Shown one piece after another: positions 32,349 through 38,369 of a DNA stretch of 38,369 nucleotides. A program made the translations under genes and the position numbers. How positions within the stretch are numbered: position 1 is the stretch's first letter; each line of letters starts with the position of its first letter. The stretch is from Blautia sp. Its GTDB lineage: Bacteria > Bacillota > Clostridia > Lachnospirales > Lachnospiraceae. Under the pieces are notes generated by a model that saw only the letters and a list, made by a program, of their open reading frames with translations, had not been told where the DNA came from and did no database searches. The stretch is taken from positions 1-38,369 of the forward strand of contig JALEHU010000127.1 of the NCBI GenBank assembly GCA_022770365.1, in the 5' to 3' direction.

Positions 32349-32777
32349 ATGGATCCGTTTGTATGGCTTGCGATACTTGCGGTATTGCTGGTCACGGAGG
32401 CGATTACGACAGGGCTGACTACCATCTGGTTTGCCGGAGGGGCGCTTGTATCGGCTGTTGCTTCTTATTTGGGGGCTGGACTGGTGACACAGCTGATCCT
32501 GTTTTTGGGTGTATCACTGGTACTTCTGATTTTTACAAGACCTGTAGCAGTGAAAATCATGAATAAAGATGTGACAAAAACCAATGCAAACAGTCTCATT
32601 GGCAAAAAAGCAGTTGTTATTCAAACGATTGATAACCTGGCACAGACCGGGCAGGTAAGGATCAGCGATATTGAATGGATGGCGAGGTCTGCCTCCGAAG
32701 ATGTCGTAATTCCGGAAAATACAGTTGTAATCGTAAAAGAAATACAGGGTGTAAAACTGATTGTTGAAGAAGTATAG
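32349..32777 (+). CDS. NfeD-family membrane protein
   Basis: A 142-residue protein. Two or three hydrophobic segments fill residues 4-70 (VWLAILAVLLVTEAITTGLT, LVTQLILFLGVSLVLLIFTR). A soluble OB-fold follows (SLIGKKAVVIQ...GQVRISDIEWMARSA), the hallmark of NfeD proteins. They sit beside SPFH proteins and are thought to support membrane microdomain assembly or quality control. GGGGGAG precedes the ATG and the SPFH gene starts 12 nt after the stop, so the pair is an operon, as is usual. Confidence 0.92.
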   Translation: MDPFVWLAILAVLLVTEAITTGLTTIWFAGGALVSAVASYLGAGLVTQLILFLGVSLVLLIFTRPVAVKIMNKDVTKTNANSLIGKKAVVIQTIDNLAQTGQVRISDIEWMARSASEDVVIPENTVVIVKEIQGVKLIVEEV

Positions 32778-32789
32778 GAGGGTTAAACA

Positions 32790-33722
32790 ATGGGAAAAGG
32801 TATTTTTGTTATTATTTTGCTGGTACTTTTGCTGTGGATTCTGGCATCCTGTATCAGAATCGTACCACAGGCCTATGCAGTCGTTCTGGAACGCCTGGGA
32901 GCATATCGGGCTACCTGGAATACGGGTATTCATTTCAAGTTTCCGTTTATTGAACGTGCAGCCAGAAAAGTCAACCTGAAGGAACAGGTTGTGGATTTTC
33001 CGCCGCAGCCGGTAATTACCAAAGATAATGTTACCATGCAGATCGATACTGTTGTATTTTTCCAGATTACAGATCCGAAGCTGTATGCTTACGGTGTGGA
33101 AAATCCGATCATGGCAATTGAGAATCTTTCCGCTACCACATTGCGCAATATCATTGGTGACATGGAACTGGATGAAACTCTGACATCCCGTGAAGTGATC
33201 AATACCAAGATGCGTGCATCTCTGGATGTTGCCACAGACCCGTGGGGAATCAAAGTTAACCGTGTGGAGCTGAAGAATATCATTCCTCCGGCAGCGATTC
33301 AGGATGCCATGGAGAAACAGATGAAAGCAGAGCGTGAACGCCGTGAAGCGATCCTGATTGCAGAAGGTGAGAAACGTTCCACGATTCTTGTGGCAGAAGG
33401 TAAGAAACAGTCTGCGATTCTTGATGCAGAAGCAGAAAAACAGGCAGCGATCCTCCGTGCGGAGGCTCAGAAAGAGCGAATGATCAAAGAAGCTGAAGGT
33501 CAGGCGGAGGCAGTCCTGAAGGTACAGAAGGCAACTGCGGAAGGTATCCGTATGATTAAGGAAGCCGGTGCAGATCAGTCGGTTCTGACGCTGAAAAGTC
33601 TGGAGGCTTTTGCAAAGGCGGCTGACGGCAGGGCAACGAAGCTGATCATTCCGTCAGATATTCAGGGAATCGCAGGTCTTGCAGCGTCTCTGAAGGAAGT
33701 TGTTGCGGATGAGGAAAAATAA
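32790..33722 (+). CDS. SPFH/band-7 family protein, QmcA-like
   Basis: A 310-residue membrane-anchored protein. One N-terminal transmembrane segment (5-22) precedes the SPFH domain (about 24-190; VVLERLGAYRATWNTGIHFK, ITKDNVTMQIDTVVFFQI). A long charged helix of about 11-residue repeats built on AIL-x-AE follows (AILIAEGEKR, TILVAEGKKQ, AILDAEAEKQ, AILRAEAQKE), which drives oligomerisation. Homologues form large membrane rings and partner NfeD proteins or FtsH-type proteases. The adjacent NfeD gene fits this. Its exact role is not known. Confidence 0.94.
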   Translation: MGKGIFVIILLVLLLWILASCIRIVPQAYAVVLERLGAYRATWNTGIHFKFPFIERAARKVNLKEQVVDFPPQPVITKDNVTMQIDTVVFFQITDPKLYAYGVENPIMAIENLSATTLRNIIGDMELDETLTSREVINTKMRASLDVATDPWGIKVNRVELKNIIPPAAIQDAMEKQMKAERERREAILIAEGEKRSTILVAEGKKQSAILDAEAEKQAAILRAEAQKERMIKEAEGQAEAVLKVQKATAEGIRMIKEAGADQSVLTLKSLEAFAKAADGRATKLIIPSDIQGIAGLAASLKEVVADEEK

Positions 33723-33759
33723 ATATATGTAAAGATGAAACACAGAGGAGGAGATTATT

Positions 33760-34776
33760 ATGAATTTAAAAGGGCGGAATTTCCTGACACTGAAAGATTA
33801 CACGCCGGAGGAAATCGTGTATCTTCTTGACCTTGCTGCAGAACTGAAGGCGAAGAAAAAGGCCGGTGAACTGCATGAGTATTACAAAGGCAAGAATATC
33901 GCGCTGATTTTTGAAAAAACCAGCACCAGAACCCGCTGCGCTTTTGAAGTGGCAGCGCATGATCTGGGCATGGGAAGCACTTATCTGGATCCGTCCGGTT
34001 CCCAGATCGGCAAGAAAGAGAGCATTGCGGATACGGCAAGAGTTCTCGGAAGAATGTTTGATGGTATTGAATACCGCGGATTCGGACAGGAAATCGTGGA
34101 AGAGCTTGCGAAATATGCAGGGGTTCCTGTATGGAATGGTCTGACAAATGAATATCATCCCACACAGATGCTTGCAGATATGCTTACCATTCGTGAGCAC
34201 TTCGGCAGGCTGGAGGGAATCAGACTGGTTTATATGGGCGATGCCCGCTACAATATGGGCAATTCCCTGATGGTAGCATGCTCCAAGCTCGGTATGCATT
34301 TCACCGCATGTACTACAGAGAAATATTTCCCCAATGAGGAACTGGTGGCTCAGTGCCGAGAATGGGCGAAGACTTCCGGCGGTTCTGTTACTCTGACAGA
34401 GGATGCAATGGCAGGAACCAAAGATGCGGATGTTATCTATACAGACGTATGGGTTTCCATGGGCGAGCCGGATGAAGTATGGGAAGAAAGAATCCGTGAA
34501 CTGACGCCATATAAAGTGACGAAGGAGATTATGGCGAATGCAGGAGAAAAGGCAATATTCCTTCATTGTCTGCCTGCATTCCATGACCTGAAGACAAAGA
34601 TCGGCAAGGAAATGGGAGAGCGTTTCCAGCTTACGGATATGGAAGTAACGGATGAAGTGTTTGAGTCTGCCCAGTCGAAGGTTTTCGATGAGGCAGAGAA
34701 CCGTATGCATACCATTAAGGCTGTGATGGCTGCTACTCTGGGATTACCTGAGAAATTGGAAATATCGGAGAAATAA
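33760..34776 (+). CDS. argF: Ornithine carbamoyltransferase
   Basis: A 338-residue enzyme making citrulline from ornithine and carbamoyl phosphate (or the reverse in the arginine deiminase route). The carbamoyl phosphate site is S55-T56-R57-T58-R59 ([13 protein letters not shown]) with NEYHPTQ; the ornithine loop is DVWVSMGE, and the catalytic cysteine is in [10 protein letters not shown]. Similarity to E. coli ArgF is very high along its length. GAGGAGGAG lies upstream of the ATG. No arcA or arcC is adjacent, so an anabolic role is assumed but not proven. It overlaps the biotin ligase gene by one base (TAATG). Confidence 0.96.
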   Translation: MNLKGRNFLTLKDYTPEEIVYLLDLAAELKAKKKAGELHEYYKGKNIALIFEKTSTRTRCAFEVAAHDLGMGSTYLDPSGSQIGKKESIADTARVLGRMFDGIEYRGFGQEIVEELAKYAGVPVWNGLTNEYHPTQMLADMLTIREHFGRLEGIRLVYMGDARYNMGNSLMVACSKLGMHFTACTTEKYFPNEELVAQCREWAKTSGGSVTLTEDAMAGTKDADVIYTDVWVSMGEPDEVWEERIRELTPYKVTKEIMANAGEKAIFLHCLPAFHDLKTKIGKEMGERFQLTDMEVTDEVFESAQSKVFDEAENRMHTIKAVMAATLGLPEKLEISEK

Positions 34777-35582
34777 TGACAGAGATGAAATTTGACGAAA
34801 AGACAATTTCAAATGCGATACATACAAAATGGGCGGGTAAAACCGTCCATTTTGCGGAAGAAGTGGATTCTACAAATGAGTGGGCGAAGAAACTGGGGAA
34901 AGATGGAGCAGAACACGGCACTCTCGCTGTGGCGGACTATCAGTCTGCCGGCAAAGGCCGTCTGGGGCGTAGATGGACAGCACCTTCCGGAAGCTGTATT
35001 ACCATGAGTGTTCTTCTGCGCCCGGATTTTGAGCCTCAGTATGCACCTATGCTGACGGTCGTCATGGGCTTGTCTGTTGCACAGGCGGCACAGAAGATGG
35101 GGGTGGAGACTTCCATCAAATGGCCGAATGATGTTGTGGTTTCCAGGAAAAAAATCTGCGGCATTCTGACAGAAATGAGTGTTGAGGAGGGAAAGATCCG
35201 ATATGTGGTGATCGGAGTGGGAATCAATGTGAATCTGGATACGATTCCGGAGGGACTGGAAGACAAAGCAACCTCTCTTTATCTGGAAACAGGGAAGAAA
35301 TTTGACCGGAACGAGATAGCCGCTTATGCGATGGAAGCCTTTGAAAATAATTACGAAAGATTTATAAAGACCTGTGATCTGTCATTTCTGCAGGAAGATT
35401 ATAACCGGATGCTGGCTAATTTCGGACAGCCGGTACGTGTCCTGGACCCCATTGCACCTTATGAAGGCGTTGCCTGCGGAATTGATGAGAGAGGCGGGCT
35501 GATCGTGGAGAAAAAGGACGGCACCAGGATATGTGTGAGCGCCGGGGAAGTTTCCGTGCGGGGATTGTACAGTTATGTATAA
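34776..35582 (+). CDS. birA: Biotin--[acetyl-CoA-carboxylase] ligase, without DNA-binding domain
   Basis: A 268-residue group I-type biotin protein ligase that attaches biotin to carboxylase carrier domains. The catalytic motif is SAGKGRLGRRW, with IKWPNDV, KICGILTEM and the C-terminal SH3-like part (GIDERGGLIVEKKDGT). The N-terminal winged helix of E. coli BirA is missing, so this protein should not repress biotin genes. It starts at the A of the argF stop (TAATG), a one-base overlap that implies reinitiation. Confidence 0.94.
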   Translation: MTEMKFDEKTISNAIHTKWAGKTVHFAEEVDSTNEWAKKLGKDGAEHGTLAVADYQSAGKGRLGRRWTAPSGSCITMSVLLRPDFEPQYAPMLTVVMGLSVAQAAQKMGVETSIKWPNDVVVSRKKICGILTEMSVEEGKIRYVVIGVGINVNLDTIPEGLEDKATSLYLETGKKFDRNEIAAYAMEAFENNYERFIKTCDLSFLQEDYNRMLANFGQPVRVLDPIAPYEGVACGIDERGGLIVEKKDGTRICVSAGEVSVRGLYSYV

Positions 35583-35609
35583 ATATCAGGAAAAGATTGG
35601 GGAGAAATT

Positions 35610-35984
35610 ATGTATCAGGAAAATATTGTACTCTGCGGAGCAAGCTCCTATGAACAGAAATTCTATTTTAACCATGATTTTGATTCACTTCCGGAACATG
35701 TGAAACAGGAACTTCAGGTTCTCTGCGTTCTTTACACGGAAGAGATCGGCGGAGTTCTGACACTGGAATTTGATGAAGAAGGACAGATTCAGTTTAAGAC
35801 GGAAGCGCAGGACAGTGACGGATTTTATGATGAGATCGGCAGTGTGCTGAAGATCAAACAGATTCAGACAGAAAAGAGAGAACTGCTGGAATCCCTGGAA
35901 GTTTATTACCGGGTATTTTTCCTTGGGGATATCCCGGACGAAGAACTGCAGAAAAAAGTGGATTCTGTGGATAAAGAGGAGTAG
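35610..35984 (+). CDS. Small conserved protein of unknown function (Lachnospiraceae type, perhaps DUF6145)
   Basis: A 124-residue acidic, soluble protein with no signal peptide or membrane segment. I recognise the opening YQENIVLCGASSYEQKFYFN and the segment YYRVFFLGDIPDEELQK as typical of a small family restricted to Lachnospiraceae, which I believe is DUF6145; the number is from memory. The predicted fold has several beta strands in the first 80 residues and a helix near 90-105. It lies 27 nt after birA with GGGGAGA upstream, and 3 nt before dusB, so it is part of the operon. No function is proposed. Confidence 0.8.
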   Translation: MYQENIVLCGASSYEQKFYFNHDFDSLPEHVKQELQVLCVLYTEEIGGVLTLEFDEEGQIQFKTEAQDSDGFYDEIGSVLKIKQIQTEKRELLESLEVYYRVFFLGDIPDEELQKKVDSVDKEE

Positions 35985-35987
35985 ATC

Positions 35988-36953
35988 ATGCAGATGCGGT
36001 GGAAAATCGGCAATGTGCAGATGGAAAATCCCTTTGTGCTGGCACCCATGGCCGGTGTGACGGATCTTCCTTTCCGGAAGCTCTGCAAAGAGCAGGGCGC
36101 CGGCCTGATCTGTATGGAAATGGTCAGCGCCAAAGCGATTTCTTTTCATAATAAAAATACGGAGACGCTCATGGAAATTGATCCCTGTGAGCATCCGGTG
36201 TCCATGCAGCTTTTTGGCAGTGAGCCGGAGCTGATGGCCCGGGTGGCGGCAGAGATTGAAGAGCGCCCTTTTGACATTCTGGATATCAATATGGGCTGCC
36301 CGGTACCTAAAGTGGTGAATAACGGGGAGGGCTCCGCCCTGCTGAAAGACCCTGTTCTGATCAGAAAAATCGTAACAGCAGTCTCACATGCGGTAAAAAA
36401 GCCGGTGACAGTAAAAGTCCGCATCGGATTTGAGGGCTATCCGGTAGATGTGGCGGAAATCGCAAAGATCGTCGAGGATTCCGGAGCTGCGGCAATCGCA
36501 GTTCACGGAAGGACAAGGCAGCAGTATTACTCCGGGAAGGCAGACTGGGATGCAATCCGGAGAGTGAAGGAAGCCGTTTCCATTCCGGTGATCGGCAACG
36601 GGGATGTGGACACCCCTTTAAAAGCAGAAAAAATGATGAAAGAAACAGGCTGTGATGCCGTGATGATCGGCCGGGCTGTCCGGGGTAATCCATGGATTTT
36701 CCGGGAAATGCGGCATTATTTTACGACAGGGGAACTGATGGAGAGACCTTCTGCCGGGGAAATCCGGGAAATAATCCTACGTCACGCGAGAGCACAGATC
36801 GAACTGAAGGGAGAATTTACCGGAATCCGGGAAATGCGCAAGCATGTGGCATGGTATACTGCTGGAATGCGGCATAGTGCCGGACTTCGCCGGGAATCCA
36901 ATACGATTGGAAGCTATGAGGAACTGGAACGATTGCTGGAAAGACTTGGCTGA
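35988..36953 (+). CDS. dusB: tRNA-dihydrouridine synthase B
   Basis: A 321-residue FMN enzyme reducing specific uridines in tRNA. The TIM barrel opens with PFVLAPMAGVTDLPFRKLC. The catalytic Cys is C104 in NMGCPVPKV, and GEGSALLKDP, VHGRTRQQYYSGKADW and VIGNGDV mark the flavin site. A helical tRNA-binding domain fills the last 75 residues. AGAGGAG precedes the ATG. In Clostridia dusB is commonly followed by greA; here a surface-protein gene lies in between. Confidence 0.94.
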   Translation: MQMRWKIGNVQMENPFVLAPMAGVTDLPFRKLCKEQGAGLICMEMVSAKAISFHNKNTETLMEIDPCEHPVSMQLFGSEPELMARVAAEIEERPFDILDINMGCPVPKVVNNGEGSALLKDPVLIRKIVTAVSHAVKKPVTVKVRIGFEGYPVDVAEIAKIVEDSGAAAIAVHGRTRQQYYSGKADWDAIRRVKEAVSIPVIGNGDVDTPLKAEKMMKETGCDAVMIGRAVRGNPWIFREMRHYFTTGELMERPSAGEIREIILRHARAQIELKGEFTGIREMRKHVAWYTAGMRHSAGLRRESNTIGSYEELERLLERLG

Positions 36954-37002
36954 TATTTAAAGATATTTTATTTTTTCATCCTGGCATGAAACTGAAAGGA
37001 GG

Positions 37003-37986
37003 ATGACCATTACGAAACAAAAGAAATGGGATAACAGATATTTTGCGATAATCGTGGTCATACTGCTTCTGGTGATGATGTCTGGTGTGTTTTTGTATAA
37101 GAGAATCATAAAAGAAAACCCGGATCAGAGAGATAGTGTAAAAGGAAACAGCAGCATAAATCATGGGAATAACATATATGATGAGAATAACACATGTTAT
37201 GATGAAAGCATAAATAACAGTGATATACAGGTAAGCGCCTCACTGTCTGAGATTTATGCACAGGAAGGAATCCTGCATCTGAAAATGGTGCAGTGTGGCG
37301 GATCAGAGAATGATAAATTTACATTGACCATCAGGATCAATGATGAAAAATATCGTGGAGAAGCGGTCGTAGATGGTAGGCCTGTAACTGTAGACGGCGG
37401 AAAACTGAAGCTGAAAGGCGGACAGAGAGCTGAGATCGGTAGTATCGCTTACGGAAGCAGCTATCGGATTACGCAAAAGAAGGATATTTCCTATACAACG
37501 ATGGTAAATGGGGGAGATACGCAGGAAGTGGCCGGTGCAGTTAAAGAAGAATGTCCGGAAGCGACTGGAGAGAACAATGAAGAATGCCTGGAAGCAGCAG
37601 GAGAGATCAATGAGGGATGTCCGGAAGTAACAGAAGTATTTACCAATACACTTGGCACGGGATGTCTTACTCTGAGATATACATGTGACGAGAATATGGA
37701 CTGCCGGTTTCTTCCGTTTACTGTCAGAATCGGTGGAGATTTATATGACGGAACGGTTAAAACCGGTGAGGCAGAAATCTCTGTGACAGATGGCATTGTC
37801 TGGCTGACACAAAATAAGGCCGCAGAATTTGAGGATATTCCCTTTGGAACTGCTTACGAAATCAAGGTACAGAAATATGGAAACTATCCGGTGATAGTGG
37901 ACGGAATGGAAATCTGTGAAGCATCCGGGATTGTGAGCGGGCAGAATGTGAATCCCGAAGTGGTTTTTGAAATTGGCGGAGCTTAA
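37003..37986 (+). CDS. Membrane-anchored protein with two Cna-B/DUF7601-like domains
   Basis: A protein of about 327 residues. One membrane segment (about 12-33, YFAIIVVILLLVMMSGVFLY) is followed by an extracellular part. Two similar beta-sandwich units appear at about 100-185 (KFTLTIRINDEKYRGEAVVD...AEIGSIAYGSSYRIT) and 240-325 (RFLPFTVRIGGDLYDGTVK...AEFEDIPFGTAYEIK), resembling the pilin/adhesin Cna-B or DUF7601 pattern of Gram-positives. A linker has three copies of a short cysteine-bearing repeat (37546-37635). No LPxTG signal is present, so it is held by its N-terminal helix. AGGAGG directly abuts the ATG, so the true start may be ATT at 37009. Function unknown. Confidence 0.7.
   Translation: MTITKQKKWDNRYFAIIVVILLLVMMSGVFLYKRIIKENPDQRDSVKGNSSINHGNNIYDENNTCYDESINNSDIQVSASLSEIYAQEGILHLKMVQCGGSENDKFTLTIRINDEKYRGEAVVDGRPVTVDGGKLKLKGGQRAEIGSIAYGSSYRITQKKDISYTTMVNGGDTQEVAGAVKEECPEATGENNEECLEAAGEINEGCPEVTEVFTNTLGTGCLTLRYTCDENMDCRFLPFTVRIGGDLYDGTVKTGEAEISVTDGIVWLTQNKAAEFEDIPFGTAYEIKVQKYGNYPVIVDGMEICEASGIVSGQNVNPEVVFEIGGA
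37546..37635 (+). repeat. Three tandem copies of an 11-codon repeat with cysteine
   Basis: Codons for EECPEATGENN (37546-37578), EECLEAAGEIN (37579-37611) and the partial EGCPEVTE (37612-37635) repeat at 33-nt period, inside the linker between the two beta-sandwich domains. Each unit carries one Cys. Confidence 0.8.
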
Positions 37987-38013
37987 AGGTACGAATAGAT
38001 ACGAGTTTTATAA

Positions 38014-38045
38014 ATTAACGCTGCATCAGGATTGTGCATTAACGC
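38014..38045. repeat. Direct repeat ATTAACGC upstream of the greA promoter
   Basis: ATTAACGC occurs at 38014-38021 and 38038-38045, 24 bp apart, with GCAT/GCA sequences next to each. The pair lies 20-51 nt upstream of the -35, a suitable place for a regulator; none is identified. Confidence 0.35.
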
Positions 38046-38064
38046 AAAATAGCGGTTTTCGCCC

Positions 38065-38093
38065 TTGACAATGCAGATGATTTTATGTATAAT
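38065..38093 (+). promoter_or_regulatory. Consensus sigma-A promoter for greA
   Basis: TTGACA (38065-38070) and TATAAT (38088-38093) are both perfect and separated by the ideal 17 nt. The predicted start near 38100 leaves a leader of about 160 nt before greA, with inverted repeats TCTACCCT/AGGGTAGA (38122-38129/38143-38150) and CCGGATC/GATCCGG (38202-38208/38231-38237). Confidence 0.9.
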
Positions 38094-38121
38094 ACAGAAA
38101 TTGCGAGTATCCTGGCATAAG

Positions 38122-38150
38122 TCTACCCTTTTTTAGGAAAACAGGGTAGA
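38122..38150 (+). other. Stem-loop in the greA leader
   Basis: TCTACCCT pairs with AGGGTAGA (8 bp, 13-nt loop) about 22 nt after the predicted transcript start. No T-run follows directly. It could stabilise the message or take part in leader regulation; a known riboswitch is not recognised. Confidence 0.4.
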
Positions 38151-38258
38151 GACATTTGTAATTTTATCTGATCGTGCCGGATATGAGAGGTAATGGAATT
38201 TCCGGATCGTGGGAAAACATCGGCGATCCAGATCCGGGCAGGAAAGGGAGTAAGGAAT

Positions 38259-38369
38259 ATGGAAGAAAAGAAGAACTTACTAACTTATGCAGGACTTAAA
38301 AAATTAGAAGAAGAGCTGCATGACTTAAAGGTAGTAAAAAGAAAAGAAGTAGCAGGAAAAATTAAAGAA
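38259..38369 (+). CDS. greA: Transcription elongation factor GreA, N-terminal fragment
   Basis: The first 37 codons of a gene that runs past the right edge of the window. MEEKKNLLTYAGLKKLEEEL followed by HDLKVVKRKEVAGKIKE is the start of the GreA N-terminal coiled coil, which inserts into the RNA polymerase secondary channel to rescue backtracked complexes by transcript cleavage. GGGAG and AAGGA lie upstream of the ATG. The consensus promoter at 38065-38093 drives it. The C-terminal domain is not visible. Confidence 0.88.
   Translation, partial: MEEKKNLLTYAGLKKLEEELHDLKVVKRKEVAGKIKE

Noticed and set aside
33766-34710. Antisense open frame of 314 codons in argF
   Set aside because: Exact shadow of ornithine carbamoyltransferase; no initiation signal or family resemblance.

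Overview
The window looks like a chromosomal segment of a Firmicute of the family Lachnospiraceae (gut Clostridia). Evidence is moderate GC content, strong AGGAGG ribosome binding sites, a YesM/YesN-type two-component system beside a carbohydrate ABC transporter, and the housekeeping orders dnaE-pfkA-trkH-trkA-spoU and nfeD-SPFH-argF-birA-(small lineage protein)-dusB-greA. The genus is not determined. Both edges cut genes: a GH31 alpha-xylosidase 3' end at the left and greA at the right. I see no rRNA, tRNA, CRISPR array, phage or intact transposon.

Region 1 (1-5.5 kb): the end of a GH31 alpha-xylosidase with its terminator, then a divergent tartrate module. This consists of a LysR regulator (minus strand) facing a DASS/SLC13 transporter and both subunits of L(+)-tartrate dehydratase (ttdA, ttdB). 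An ArAE-type membrane protein follows. The layout recalls the E. coli ttdR/ttdABT set.

Region 2 (5.5-14.5 kb): a YesM/YesN two-component system on the minus strand, divergent from a solute-binding protein, two ABC permeases and a cytoplasmic GH2 glycosidase. No ATPase is present, so a shared MsmX-type ATPase is probably used.

Region 3 (14.5-21.4 kb): a compact catabolic operon that I cannot assign to a known pathway. It encodes a CE7 esterase, a zinc medium-chain dehydrogenase, an FGGY kinase, two adjacent mannitol-1-phosphate-dehydrogenase-like paralogues and a UlaG-like metallo-lactonase. Both paralogues keep the catalytic Lys and Asn of the polyol long-chain dehydrogenase motif K-x4-N-x2-H but have lost the His (Asn in one, Ser in the other). 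This is the best candidate for undescribed biochemistry in the window. An AraD/UlaF-type epimerase lies 1.6 kb downstream.

Region 4 (21.5-24 kb): a MntA/HepT (HI0073/HI0074-like) toxin-antitoxin pair, an acyl-ACP thioesterase and the epimerase, closed by a strong terminator.

Region 5 (24-38.4 kb): conserved core genes: CvfB-like S1 protein, DnaE, PfkA, Trk/Ktr potassium uptake, SpoU methyltransferase, NfeD and SPFH membrane proteins, ornithine carbamoyltransferase, biotin ligase, a small lineage-specific protein and DusB. They are followed by a membrane-anchored protein with two Cna-B/DUF7601-like domains and a short cysteine-bearing repeat, and then a consensus sigma-A promoter ahead of greA.
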